In this document: positions 56,786 to 64,000 of the stretch, piece after piece
Layout of the letters: the number at the start of each line of letters is the position of its first letter
Numbering within the stretch: position 1 is the stretch's first letter
Assembly (NCBI RefSeq): GCF_047654785.1
Contig: NZ_JASGKQ010000002.1
Location: forward strand, 930,001-994,000
Source of the DNA: Pelomonas sp047654785
GTDB lineage: Bacteria > Pseudomonadota > Gammaproteobacteria > Burkholderiales > Burkholderiaceae_C
Direction of reading: 5' to 3'
DNA: 64,000 nucleotides
The notes under the pieces: model-generated
The model's database searches: none
Told to the model about the DNA's origin: nothing
Seen by the model: only the letters and a program-made list of their open reading frames with translations
Made by a program: the position numbers and the translations under genes

Positions 56786-57912
56786 CCTGGCGCTTCCTGT
56801 TCCTCGCGCTGGCGCTGGCGGCCTCGCTGGCGCAGGCCCGCACCCCCGTCGTCGGCACCTACGTGCTGGCCGAGCGCGGCGTGCAGGCCGTCGAGCAGCT
56901 CCCGCCGGGCCGCGTGTCGCACATCCTGTACGCCTTCCTGTTGGTCTGCGGCGAAGGCCAGCGCCCGCAGGAGGCCGAGGCCTGCGCCGGCCAGCCCGCC
57001 TTCGGCATCGCGCCGCATGCGGACCAGGCCGTCTTCTCGGCCGCCTTCCAGCGCCTGAAGCAGCGCGACCCGCGGGTGCAGGTGCTCGCCTCGGTGGGCG
57101 GCTGGGGTGGCTCGGACCCGTTCTTCCACCTCGCCGCGACGCCCGAGGGGCGCACCGCGTTCGTGCAGTCGGCGCTGGACTGGCTGCGCGCCCACCCCGG
57201 CTTCGACGGCCTGGACATCGACTGGGAGCACCCCGGCAACAACGGCGCCGTCAACGGCGTGCAGCTGGGCGGCCCGGCCGACGGCGAGCACTTCGCGCAG
57301 CTGCTGCAGGACCTGCGCACCGGCCTGGACGCGCTGGGCCGCGAGACCGGCCGGCGCTACGCGCTGACCGTGGCCATCAACACCACCCGGGAGCAGCTCG
57401 CGCGCATGCCCATGGGCCGCGCGGCCCGCTCGCTGGACCTGGTGTTCATGATGACCTACGACTTCGCCGGCCCCTGGAGCACCCGGGCCGCGCACCACAC
57501 CGCGCTGCGCAGCGCCCGGGCCGGCGGCGAGAGCCTGGAGCGGGCCGTGGCCACCCTGAAGGCCGAGGGCGTGCCGGCGGCCAAGATGGTGGCCGGCGTG
57601 GCGATGTACGGCCGGGGCTTCAGCGGCGTCAAGGCGGACGGCAGCTTTGCCGGCCCGTGGCCGAATGCCGACGGCTCCGTCGCGTTCAAGGACCTGGCCG
57701 CTCTGAAGGCGCGCGGCCTGAAGCCCAGGTTCGACCGGGCCACGCAGTCCTGGGCGCTGGTGGGCGGCGGCGTGTTCGTCGGCTACGACGACCCGCGCGC
57801 GGTGCGCGCCAAGGTCGCCTTCGCCCGGCGCCAGGGGCTGGCCGGGGTGTTCGCCTGGGAGCTGGGCCAGGACAATGGCGAGATCCTGGACGCCATGAAC
57901 ACCACCCCGTGA
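56782..57912 (+). CDS. GH18-family chitinase, exported
   Basis: A 376-residue glycoside hydrolase with the signal peptide WRFLFLALALAASLAQA. The catalytic motif DGxDxDxE is in GFDGLDIDWEHPG, with Glu as acid/base. Also present are LASVGGWGGSDPFFHLA, LVFMMTYDFAGPW and VAMYGRGFSG. It would release chito-oligosaccharides in the periplasm or outside. No carbohydrate-binding module is attached. It overlaps the upstream GH16 gene and the downstream nagX-like gene by 4 bases. Confidence 0.92.
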   Translation: MTWRFLFLALALAASLAQARTPVVGTYVLAERGVQAVEQLPPGRVSHILYAFLLVCGEGQRPQEAEACAGQPAFGIAPHADQAVFSAAFQRLKQRDPRVQVLASVGGWGGSDPFFHLAATPEGRTAFVQSALDWLRAHPGFDGLDIDWEHPGNNGAVNGVQLGGPADGEHFAQLLQDLRTGLDALGRETGRRYALTVAINTTREQLARMPMGRAARSLDLVFMMTYDFAGPWSTRAAHHTALRSARAGGESLERAVATLKAEGVPAAKMVAGVAMYGRGFSGVKADGSFAGPWPNADGSVAFKDLAALKARGLKPRFDRATQSWALVGGGVFVGYDDPRAVRAKVAFARRQGLAGVFAWELGQDNGEILDAMNTTP

Positions 57913-58979
57913 ACACGACCCGCCGCATCGCCTCCGTGGACGCGCTGCGCGGCCTGGCCGTGGCGGCCATGCTGCTGGTCAACAACCCCGGCGACTGGGG
58001 CCATGTCTACGCGCCGCTGCAGCATGCCGCCTGGCACGGCTGCACGCCGACGGACCTGATCTTCCCGTTCTTCCTGTTCATCGTCGGTGTGTCCACGGCG
58101 CTGGCCATCGGGCCGCGCGTGCAGGCCGGCGCCGCGCCGGGGCCGCTGCGCGCCGCCGTCGTGCGGCGCGGCCTGCGCATCCTGGCGCTGGGCCTGCTGC
58201 TGCATGCGCTGGCCTGGTGGCTGCTGGACAAGCCCGAGTTCCGCATGCCCGGCGTGCTGCAGCGCATCGGGCTGTGCTTCATCGCCGCCGGGCTGGTGGC
58301 CGTGCAGTGGCGCGCGCGCGGGCAGTGGCTGCTGCTGGTCGTGCTGCTGGCCGGCTACGGCGCGCTGCTGCAGGGCAGCGGGGCGCCGCTGGAGAAGCTG
58401 GGTAGCCTGCAGCAGCGCCTGGACACGGCGCTGCTGGGCCGCTTCGCCTACGAGTGGAACGCGCAGACCGGCATCGCCTTCGACCCCGAGGGCCTGCTGT
58501 CCACGCTGGGCGCGCTGGCGACCACGGTGTTCGGCCTGCTGTGCGGCGGCCTGCTGCGGCGCGAGGCGCCGCGCGCCGTACTGCTGACCGGCATCGCGGC
58601 GGCGCTGGTGGGCGCCTGGTGGTCCACCTGGCTGCCGTGGAACAAGCAGCTGTGGACGCCCAGCTTCGTGCTGTGGACCGGCGGCCTGGCCGCCGTGGCG
58701 CTGGCCGCCGCGCGCGTCTGGGTGGATGTGCGCGGCCACCGCCCCTGGGGGCGGGCCTTCGGGCTGAACGCGATCGGCGCCTATGCCGGGGCCTGGCTGT
58801 GCGCGGTCCTGCTGGCGGCCAGCGGCTGGATGGCGCCGCTCTACGCCACCATGTTCGGCCCGGTGGGCGCGGCGCTCGGGCCGCATGCGCAGTCGCTCGC
58901 CTTCGCGCTCGCCTTCGTGGCGGCCTGGGCCGCCATCGTCTGGGCGCTGGACCGGCGCGGGCTGTACTGGAAGATCTGA
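57909..58979 (+). CDS. nagX: NagX-like inner-membrane protein (heparan-alpha-glucosaminide N-acetyltransferase family)
   Basis: A 356-residue polytopic protein with about ten helices. The N-terminus RRIASVDALRGLAVAAMLLV and CTPTDLIFPFFLFIVGVSTA match the DUF5009/NagX and acyltransferase-3-like family found in nag operons of Xanthomonas, Caulobacter and Shewanella. It may acetylate glucosamine at the membrane or aid transport; the function is not settled. GTG 57909 overlaps the chitinase stop. Confidence 0.85.
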   Translation: MNTTRRIASVDALRGLAVAAMLLVNNPGDWGHVYAPLQHAAWHGCTPTDLIFPFFLFIVGVSTALAIGPRVQAGAAPGPLRAAVVRRGLRILALGLLLHALAWWLLDKPEFRMPGVLQRIGLCFIAAGLVAVQWRARGQWLLLVVLLAGYGALLQGSGAPLEKLGSLQQRLDTALLGRFAYEWNAQTGIAFDPEGLLSTLGALATTVFGLLCGGLLRREAPRAVLLTGIAAALVGAWWSTWLPWNKQLWTPSFVLWTGGLAAVALAAARVWVDVRGHRPWGRAFGLNAIGAYAGAWLCAVLLAASGWMAPLYATMFGPVGAALGPHAQSLAFALAFVAAWAAIVWALDRRGLYWKI

Positions 58980-59011
58980 GAGCGTGGGCGCCGCGTGATG
59001 GGGACACAGCC

Positions 59012-59719
59012 GTGAGCGAGCCGTTCTCGATCCGCATGCCGCCGGACATCCGCTCCGTGCGGGTGGGCGAGCACCCGGTCGTCTTCATCGACGATTTCCT
59101 GGAAGACCCGCAGGCCCTGGTCGAAGCGGCGCGCCAGGCCCGCTTCGAGCCCTGCCCCGGCGCGGACGAGCGCCGGGGCTACCCCGGCGTGCGCGCACCG
59201 GCACCGCGGGCCTATTCGGAGCGCCTGACGGAACTGCTGGACCCGCTCATCAAGCTCAACTTCGGCGTGCCCGAGCATCTGCCGGTGAAGAAGACGCCCT
59301 GCGCCTTCTCTCTGACGACGGTGGCGCCGCACGAACTGGGGCCCCTGCAGCGCGTGCCGCATTTCGACGCCAGCACGCCGCACTACATGGCGGTGCTGCT
59401 CTATCTCTGCGACGAGCGGCATGGCGGCACGGCCTTCTACCGCCACCGGGCCAGCGGCCTGCAGCAGATCACGGCCGAGAACCGCGAGCGCTATGGCGAG
59501 CTGATCTACGGCGAGGTCGAGCGCCGCCCGGCGCCGCCGCGCTATTTCGGCGACTCGGACGAGCATTTCGAGTTCCTCGGCATGATGCCGGCGCGCTTCA
59601 ACCGCCTCGTGGCCTATCGCGGCAGCCTGCTGCATTCGGCCATCGTCAACCCGCAGCACGGATTGAGTGCTGACCCCGGACGGGGGCGGCTGACGGTCAA
59701 TACCTTCTACGATTTCTAG
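59012..59719 (+). CDS. DUF6445-family protein, 2OG-Fe(II) oxygenase-like
   Basis: About 235 residues from GTG 59012. An iron-type facial triad can be read: PHFDASTPHYMAVLLYLC (HxD) and, about 110 residues later, SLLHSAIVNPQHG (His), followed by GRGRLTVNTFYDF. Such proteins accompany TonB-dependent receptors of sugar-utilisation loci in Xanthomonas, Caulobacter and Alteromonas relatives, often with tryptophan-halogenase-like and SapC genes; none of those others is seen here. It is 32 bases after nagX and probably in the nag operon. Its stop shares CTAG with the stop of the convergent antitoxin-like gene. Confidence 0.75.
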   Translation: MSEPFSIRMPPDIRSVRVGEHPVVFIDDFLEDPQALVEAARQARFEPCPGADERRGYPGVRAPAPRAYSERLTELLDPLIKLNFGVPEHLPVKKTPCAFSLTTVAPHELGPLQRVPHFDASTPHYMAVLLYLCDERHGGTAFYRHRASGLQQITAENRERYGELIYGEVERRPAPPRYFGDSDEHFEFLGMMPARFNRLVAYRGSLLHSAIVNPQHGLSADPGRGRLTVNTFYDF

Positions 59720-59946
59720 TCGCCGCCACTGCGGAGCTGGCGCACCGATTCCGCGAGGCGTGCTGCGTTCGCGGGGCTGCGCATCAGGTAGCTGGTTTCT
59801 TGCAAGGCGTTGAACTCATCCAGCGAGAGCATGACCACCGGCTTGCCGCGCCGGGGCGTGATCCGTACGGGCGCGTGGCCGTCGTTCACCAGTCGCATGA
59901 GTTCGGCAAGGCGGGCACGTGCGTCGCTGCAGGTGAGTGTGAGCAT
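59716..59946 (-). CDS. Phd/YefM-type antitoxin, orphan
   Basis: A 76-residue protein: LTCSDARARLAELMRLVNDG and PVRITPRRGKPVVMLSLDEF match the Phd/YefM antitoxin fold, with the C-terminal toxin-binding arm LQETSYLMRSPANAARL. No RelE/YoeB- or Doc-type toxin gene is next to it: downstream is the convergent DUF6445 gene, upstream the receptor terminator. The toxin was probably lost or lies elsewhere. The stop codons of the two convergent genes overlap in CTAG. Confidence 0.8.
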   Translation of the reverse strand: MLTLTCSDARARLAELMRLVNDGHAPVRITPRRGKPVVMLSLDEFNALQETSYLMRSPANAARLAESVRQLRSGGD

Positions 59947-60011
59947 GGCGGCTTCCGTGTCGTCAAGCGATGCGCGAAGTTTGGCGCATTCCAGACATGG
60001 GCGCGCCGCAT

Positions 60012-60046
60012 GAAAAACACCCCGGCAACCGAAGCTGCCGGGGTGT
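60012..60046 (-). terminator. Rho-independent terminator after the TonB-dependent receptor gene
   Basis: On the minus strand ACACCCCGGCA, an 8-base loop, then TGCCGGGGTGT and a run of five T residues. The 11-bp perfect stem lies about 50 bases after the receptor stop. Confidence 0.85.
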
Positions 60047-60092
60047 GCGGGGAGCGAGCCGCCCCGGGGCGGGGCGGCGGGGCGGTCGCCGA

Positions 60093-62750
60093 TCAGAACT
60101 TGGCCGTCAGGCCCAGCTTGTAGGTCGTTTCGCCCTTGAAAGACCAGGCCGGGAAGCCGGCGCGCAGCGGATCCTTGACAGCGGCGTTGTTTGCGGCTGC
60201 GGCACCGTACTGGACGTCGTCTTCCTTGGTCAGGTTGACCGCGTCCAGGCTCAGCTTCAGCCACTTGTTGATGTTCCAGCCCAGGCTCAGGTCCAGCGTG
60301 CCGTAGGCATCGTGCATGCGGTTGCCATACCACTTGGCGCCTTCGCGGATCATGTACTTGGAGCGCCAGTTGTAGGCCAGGCGGCCGAAGTAGTTCTCGG
60401 TTTCGTAGTAGCCCACCAGGTTCAGGTTGTGCTTGGACGCCTGGGTGAAGACGTTCAGGCTATCCAGATAGCTGGTGCCCGGCGCCGTGCCTTCGGTGTA
60501 GGTGTAGTTGCCGATGGCACCGAAACCGTTGTTGAACGAGTGGTTGGCTTGCAGTTCCAGGCCTCGGATACGGCCGCCGCCGGCGTTTTGGAAGCTCTCC
60601 ACCGTCCAGTTGTCCACTTGGGTGACCGGATCGATCAGGCCGACCTTCTGGTTCTGCAGAACGTTGGAGACGATGAAGTTCGAGATGTCCTTCACGAAGT
60701 AGGTGGCCGACAGCAGGTTGCCCTTGCCGTAGTAGTACTCCAGGCCGATGTCGGCTTGGCTGGACTTCATGGGCTTGAGGGCGACGTTGCCGATGGTCCA
60801 GGTTTCGTTGTTCGGCCGGTCGTCGTTGTAGCCGGACACCGTCACGCCGAACATGTTGGCGAAGTTCGGCCGCGTGATGGCCTGGGACGCCGTGGCGCGC
60901 AGTACGAGGTCACGGCGCAGGTCGAAGGCGATGTTCAGGCTGGGCAGAACGTCGTTGTACTTCGCGTCGGTGGTTGCCGTGGTTTTGGCCCAATTCTGGT
61001 TGCCGCTGTACTGGTCGGCCGGTGTCGTGCCGTCGAACTTGTAGCCCGTGCTGCTGACTCGGGTCGAGATGTAGCGCAGGCCGAAGTTGCCGCGCACGCC
61101 CTCTGCATCGAACTCGAACATGCCGTAGACCGAGCGGTTTTTCTCGTTCAGCTCGCTGTAGCCGGATCGGTCCTCGACCCAGCCGGAGATGTTCTTGTGG
61201 GTGCCTGCCAGCATGGCGCCGATGTTGGCGCGCGGAACGGACCAACCGGCCACGTCCACCGAGCCGTCGAACAGCGAGGCGGTGTCGGTCGCAGCGATGG
61301 TGCTGTTCCAGATCGGGCGGAAGCTGCGCTTCTCGAATGTGTGGTCGGCCAGGCGGATGCCGGTCTTGAAGGCGTTGATGACGCCCCAGTCCAGATTGAA
61401 GGTCGCGTCGAACTGGCCGAACTTCTCCTTGTCCTTGTTCGGGCCAGCCGAAGTGGCCCAGGTCTCGGGAGACATCTGTGTCGGCAGGGCGCTCAGTCCC
61501 CAGGACTGGTCGGAGGTTGGGTTGATGCCGATCTGTTTGCCGGTGGCATCGATCGTGCCTTGCCAGTTCGGACGCTTGAATGGACCCGTTGCGCCGTCGA
61601 ATGCGGCGGTCTGATAGTTGGCCGTGATCGACGTGCCGCCTTCGGCTGCGGTAGCGCCGAGCACGAGGTCGAACTTGGCATCGCCGATGCGGTAGTGGGC
61701 GTCAGCCACCACGCTGTTCGAGTCCATGCTGGCGCCGCGCGCCCAGACTTGGAAGAACTTGTGGGCCAGCGGGTTGGTGGCCGTCGTGGTGCTGTGCAGG
61801 CACATGCCGTTGGGGTTGAACGAGTCCGACTTCACTTCCGGATTGCGCTTGTCGCAGTTCTGGTCGTGCATCAGATAGTCGCTGGCGTTGGAGCTGTCGG
61901 CATCAAGCTTCATGCTCAGCACGTTCAGGCCCAATTCCAGACCGTCGACAGGGCGGGCTTGGAGCGCGACGTTGAAGGAGGTGCGCTTGCGATCCTGTAC
62001 GAAGGCGGTGGGGGCCACATCGCTGTTCCAGCGGCTGTCGGCTTCCACGCCGTTCCGGATGTAGCTGCCCTTGGACAGGCCGGCGGCCACCAGCACGCCG
62101 AAGCGGCGATTGGCGGTGCGCCAGCTGTAGAGGCCGGACACTTCCTTCTCGGGGTCGCTGATGGTGCTGTGGCTGTAGTGCGTGCTCAGGAAGACGGTGT
62201 TGGGGTCCAGATCCAGCGGCTTGCGGGTCTTGACGATCACGGTGCCGCCGATGCCGCCCTCGGTCAGATTGGCCTGCGAGGATTTGTAGACCTCCATGCC
62301 GCCGATCAGCTCGGGCGGCAACAGCGAGTAGTTGAACGAACGGTCGATGTCCATCTGGTCGTACCAGCCGGTGGACGCGACGGTCTGGCCGTTCAGCGTG
62401 GTGTAGGTCATCTGCGGGTCGGAGCCGCGGATGGAGACGGACGAGCCCTGGCCGAATGCGCGGCCGACGGACACGCCGGGAATGCGGCCCAGCGCCTGGC
62501 CGACGTCGGAGTCGGGCAGTTTGCCCACGTCCTCGGCGGACACGGCATCCACCACGGCGGTGGCATTCTTCTTGATCGTCGCAGCGGATTGCAGCGAGGC
62601 GCGGATGCCGGTGATGACGACCTGCTCCAGCTGTGCCGGGGCCGAAGCTGCGGCGGCAGGCGCCTCGGCCTGCTGCGCCTGGGCGGCGAACGACATGCCC
62701 AGCAATGCCAGCGACGCAGCGGTCGCGATAGGGGTCTGCTTGACCTTCAT
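60093..62750 (-). CDS. TonB-dependent receptor (Xanthomonas/Caulobacter type)
   Basis: An 885-residue outer-membrane receptor with signal peptide (TPIATAASLALLGMSFAAQA). The plug begins LEQVVITGIRASLQSAATIK (TonB-box region) and continues DVGKLPDSDVGQALGRIPGV, SVSIRGSDPQMTYTTLNGQT and GGIGGTVIVKTRKPLD. The barrel ends in the expected terminal Phe (KLGLTAKF). GAGGAA seven bases before ATG 62750 supports the start. It has no N-terminal STN signalling domain. An upstream operator identical in layout to the nag operator suggests uptake of chitin oligosaccharides, inferred from regulation rather than sequence. It has its own terminator. Confidence 0.9.
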   Translation of the reverse strand: MKVKQTPIATAASLALLGMSFAAQAQQAEAPAAAASAPAQLEQVVITGIRASLQSAATIKKNATAVVDAVSAEDVGKLPDSDVGQALGRIPGVSVGRAFGQGSSVSIRGSDPQMTYTTLNGQTVASTGWYDQMDIDRSFNYSLLPPELIGGMEVYKSSQANLTEGGIGGTVIVKTRKPLDLDPNTVFLSTHYSHSTISDPEKEVSGLYSWRTANRRFGVLVAAGLSKGSYIRNGVEADSRWNSDVAPTAFVQDRKRTSFNVALQARPVDGLELGLNVLSMKLDADSSNASDYLMHDQNCDKRNPEVKSDSFNPNGMCLHSTTTATNPLAHKFFQVWARGASMDSNSVVADAHYRIGDAKFDLVLGATAAEGGTSITANYQTAAFDGATGPFKRPNWQGTIDATGKQIGINPTSDQSWGLSALPTQMSPETWATSAGPNKDKEKFGQFDATFNLDWGVINAFKTGIRLADHTFEKRSFRPIWNSTIAATDTASLFDGSVDVAGWSVPRANIGAMLAGTHKNISGWVEDRSGYSELNEKNRSVYGMFEFDAEGVRGNFGLRYISTRVSSTGYKFDGTTPADQYSGNQNWAKTTATTDAKYNDVLPSLNIAFDLRRDLVLRATASQAITRPNFANMFGVTVSGYNDDRPNNETWTIGNVALKPMKSSQADIGLEYYYGKGNLLSATYFVKDISNFIVSNVLQNQKVGLIDPVTQVDNWTVESFQNAGGGRIRGLELQANHSFNNGFGAIGNYTYTEGTAPGTSYLDSLNVFTQASKHNLNLVGYYETENYFGRLAYNWRSKYMIREGAKWYGNRMHDAYGTLDLSLGWNINKWLKLSLDAVNLTKEDDVQYGAAAANNAAVKDPLRAGFPAWSFKGETTYKLGLTAKF

Positions 62751-63249
62751 GAACTGTTTCCTCGTTGTGGCCAATGAAATCGGGCGGACGGTGGCGGCTT
62801 TTTCCGGTTGCATACCACCTTGAGTCCGGTTGGCCCTCCGCCTGTCGGCATCGAGACCAGTGCAACCAGTGTGACGCCAATGTAGCAATGGATAACGCCA
62901 CTTTGCTACCAGTCTGAACCGGGGACTTACCCGAGGGGCGCGCGGAGGATGCACGGTTGTGGCGGCCTTCCCTCTGGGGGCGCGTCGGGGTCGGCGGTGA
63001 TGGGGTGGATTTGTGGTATTAAATTGGTATTGAATGCATGTTGCGCACCAGCTACGGGCTGGCTGGCGTGGTGGATGTTCTTGCCGGCCGGCTGGATGTC
63101 GGGTGGGGGTTGGCGGTGCGTATCGCCATGGGCGTCGCCGTCGCGTTGCGGCTGGCGATGCGGCGGCCTGATGTTGGTGCGCGGGAGGGGGTGGTGCCTG
63201 GCCGTCGTCCGGCATCGCCGGCTGCGCACGCGATCTTGCAAGGCTCCTG
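62751..63249. other. Long intergenic region between the receptor and the tRNA cluster
   Basis: About 500 bases hold no convincing gene. The part up to about 62900 is the receptor leader and probable promoter region, AT-richer than average, but no clear promoter could be picked. A nag-type operator lies at 63014-63030. The rest is low-complexity G/T-rich sequence; frames open through it have no homology features. Confidence 0.5.
63014..63030 (+). promoter_or_regulatory. nag-type operator upstream of the TonB-dependent receptor gene
   Basis: TGGTAT-TAAAT-TGGTAT (63014-63030) has the same half-sites, same 11-base phase and 15 of 17 identical bases as the site at 49367-49383 on the nag promoter. 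It lies 264 bases before the receptor start, and 263 before the tRNA-Tyr gene in the other direction. Linking it to the receptor is inference. Confidence 0.6.
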
Positions 63250-63277
63250 TTGCACCTCGTCAACCCTGTGCTATAGT
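63250..63277 (+). promoter_or_regulatory. Promoter of the tRNA-tuf operon
   Basis: TTGCAC (63250-63255) and TATAGT (63272-63277), 16 bases apart, lie 16 bases before tRNA-Tyr. Confidence 0.65.
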
Positions 63278-63292
63278 TGCGGGCTTGCCTCA

Positions 63293-63377
63293 GGAGGGGT
63301 GGCCGAGTGGTTAAAGGCAGCAGACTGTAAATCTGCCCGCATTGCGTACGCTGGTTCGAATCCAGCCTCCTCCACCA
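63293..63377 (+). tRNA. tRNA-Tyr (anticodon GTA)
   Basis: An 85-nt class II tRNA. The 7-bp acceptor stem pairs GGAGGGG with CTCCTCC and one G-T pair; the anticodon loop is CTGTAAA; a long variable arm precedes GGTTCGAATCC; CCA is encoded. Confidence 0.97.
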
Positions 63378-63433
63378 AAGCATGTGCCTGCCGGCGCGTG
63401 CCGAGGATGTCCCTGATGGCAAGGGCTCCCAGG

Positions 63434-63507
63434 GCGGGAGTAGTTCAATGGTAGAACCTTAGCCTTCCAAGCTAATGACACGGGTTCGATTCCCGTTTCC
63501 CGCTCCA
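63434..63507 (+). tRNA. tRNA-Gly (anticodon TCC)
   Basis: A 74-nt tRNA. GCGGGAG pairs with TTCCCGC; anticodon TCC in CTTCCAA; T-arm GGTTCGATTCC; CCA encoded. It lies 56 bases after tRNA-Tyr. Confidence 0.97.
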
Positions 63508-63582
63508 CCTGCGAGCGGCTTGGTCGGCCAGCGTCGACACCGGTTTGCCGGCCAGCGTCCCTGGCGCCAAACCCGTGCCGAT

Positions 63583-63657
<75 letters not shown>

Positions 63658-63709
63658 CCCTTTCTTTTTCTTCTACTCGTTCTCAACGGGTTCGCCTCAG
63701 GAGCGCAAG

Positions 63710-64000
63710 ATGGCAAAAGGCAAGTTTGAACGGACCAAGCCGCACGTGAACGTGGGCACGATTGGTCACGTGGACCACGGGAAGACGACGCTGACGGCGG
63801 CGATTGCGACGGTGCTGTCGAAGAAGTTCGGCGGGGAGGCCAAGGCCTACGACCAGATCGACGCGGCGCCGGAAGAAAAGGCACGCGGCATCACGATCAA
63901 CACCGCGCACGTCGAGTACGAAACGGCCAACCGCCACTACGCGCACGTGGACTGCCCGGGCCACGCCGACTACGTGAAGAACATGATCACCGGTGCCGCC
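63710..64000 (+). CDS. tuf: Elongation factor Tu, 3'-truncated by the window
   Basis: The first 97 codons of EF-Tu are present. MAKGKFERTKPHVNVGTIGH, GHVDHGKTTL (P-loop), RGITINTAHVEYET (switch I) and DCPGHADYVKNMI (switch II, DxxG) are essentially invariant. AGGAG lies eight bases before the ATG. The gene follows three tRNA genes as in tufB operons, so co-transcription is expected. Which of the usual two tuf copies this is cannot be told, though the tRNA context suggests the tufB-type locus. Confidence 0.97.
   Translation, partial: MAKGKFERTKPHVNVGTIGHVDHGKTTLTAAIATVLSKKFGGEAKAYDQIDAAPEEKARGITINTAHVEYETANRHYAHVDCPGHADYVKNMITGAA

Noticed and set aside
63038..63454. Open frames across the tRNA-Tyr and tRNA-Gly region
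   Set aside because: They run through clear tRNA genes and carry no protein features.

Overview
The window is very GC-rich, gene-dense bacterial DNA. Gene content and order point to a betaproteobacterium of the order Burkholderiales, probably near Rubrivivax, Leptothrix, Roseateles or Mitsuaria. The main pointers are the tsaB-rimI-udg string, a DksA with the reduced zinc finger usual in Burkholderiales, hslVU, and a tRNA-Tyr/Gly/Thr cluster leading into tuf. The taxon is an inference from gene content; no rRNA is present.

Layout. 1-9.2 kb: end of an ABC-2 permease, an acyl-CoA thioesterase, a tightly overlapping tsaB / rimI / UDG-like / PAS-GGDEF-EAL / MidA-type methyltransferase string, then gloA, panE and an Lrp regulator. 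9.3-12.3 kb: glmS and truD. 12.4-12.6 kb: a compact unit with its own promoter and terminator encoding a 31-residue hydrophobic peptide. 12.7-16.3 kb: branched-chain amino acid ABC transporter with livM and livG fused. 16.4-22.6 kb: single genes (SnoaL-like, DUF4143 ATPase behind a 41-nt palindrome, PEP-CTERM GDSL esterase, MerR/metallo-hydrolase pair, YgjP peptidase, plsC). 22.7-28.8 kb: gmhB, glyS, glyQ, lnt and corC on the minus strand. 28.9-34.6 kb: zinc GTPase, dksA, a STAS-domain protein and hslVU.

34.6-42.9 kb is the most unusual block. It is a four-gene minus-strand cluster: a DyP peroxidase fused to a cytochrome P450, a STAND-type ATPase with a DNA-binding head, a subtilase-like protein whose nucleophile serine reads threonine, and a LuxR-type regulator. 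I know of no described system with this composition.

43-49.2 kb carries coaX, a secreted intradiol dioxygenase-like lipoprotein in one operon with a two-component system, a PilZ protein and a TPR protein. 49.4-59.7 kb is a chitin/N-acetylglucosamine operon (nagK, GntR regulator, nagA, SIS-type deaminase, nagZ, MFS transporter, GH16, GH18, nagX, DUF6445). A TonB-dependent receptor follows at 60-62.75 kb. The same direct-repeat operator, TGGTNT-N5-TGGTNT, lies at the nag promoter and upstream of the receptor, which suggests one regulon: outer-membrane uptake, periplasmic hydrolysis, inner-membrane transport, then phosphorylation, deacetylation and deamination. The window ends in tRNA-Tyr, tRNA-Gly, tRNA-Thr and the start of tuf.

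Several housekeeping-type genes have lost catalytic residues: the UDG lacks its iron-sulfur and active-site residues, GmhB lacks its nucleophile, and the subtilase has Ser to Thr. These are visible in the sequence; their functional meaning is inference.
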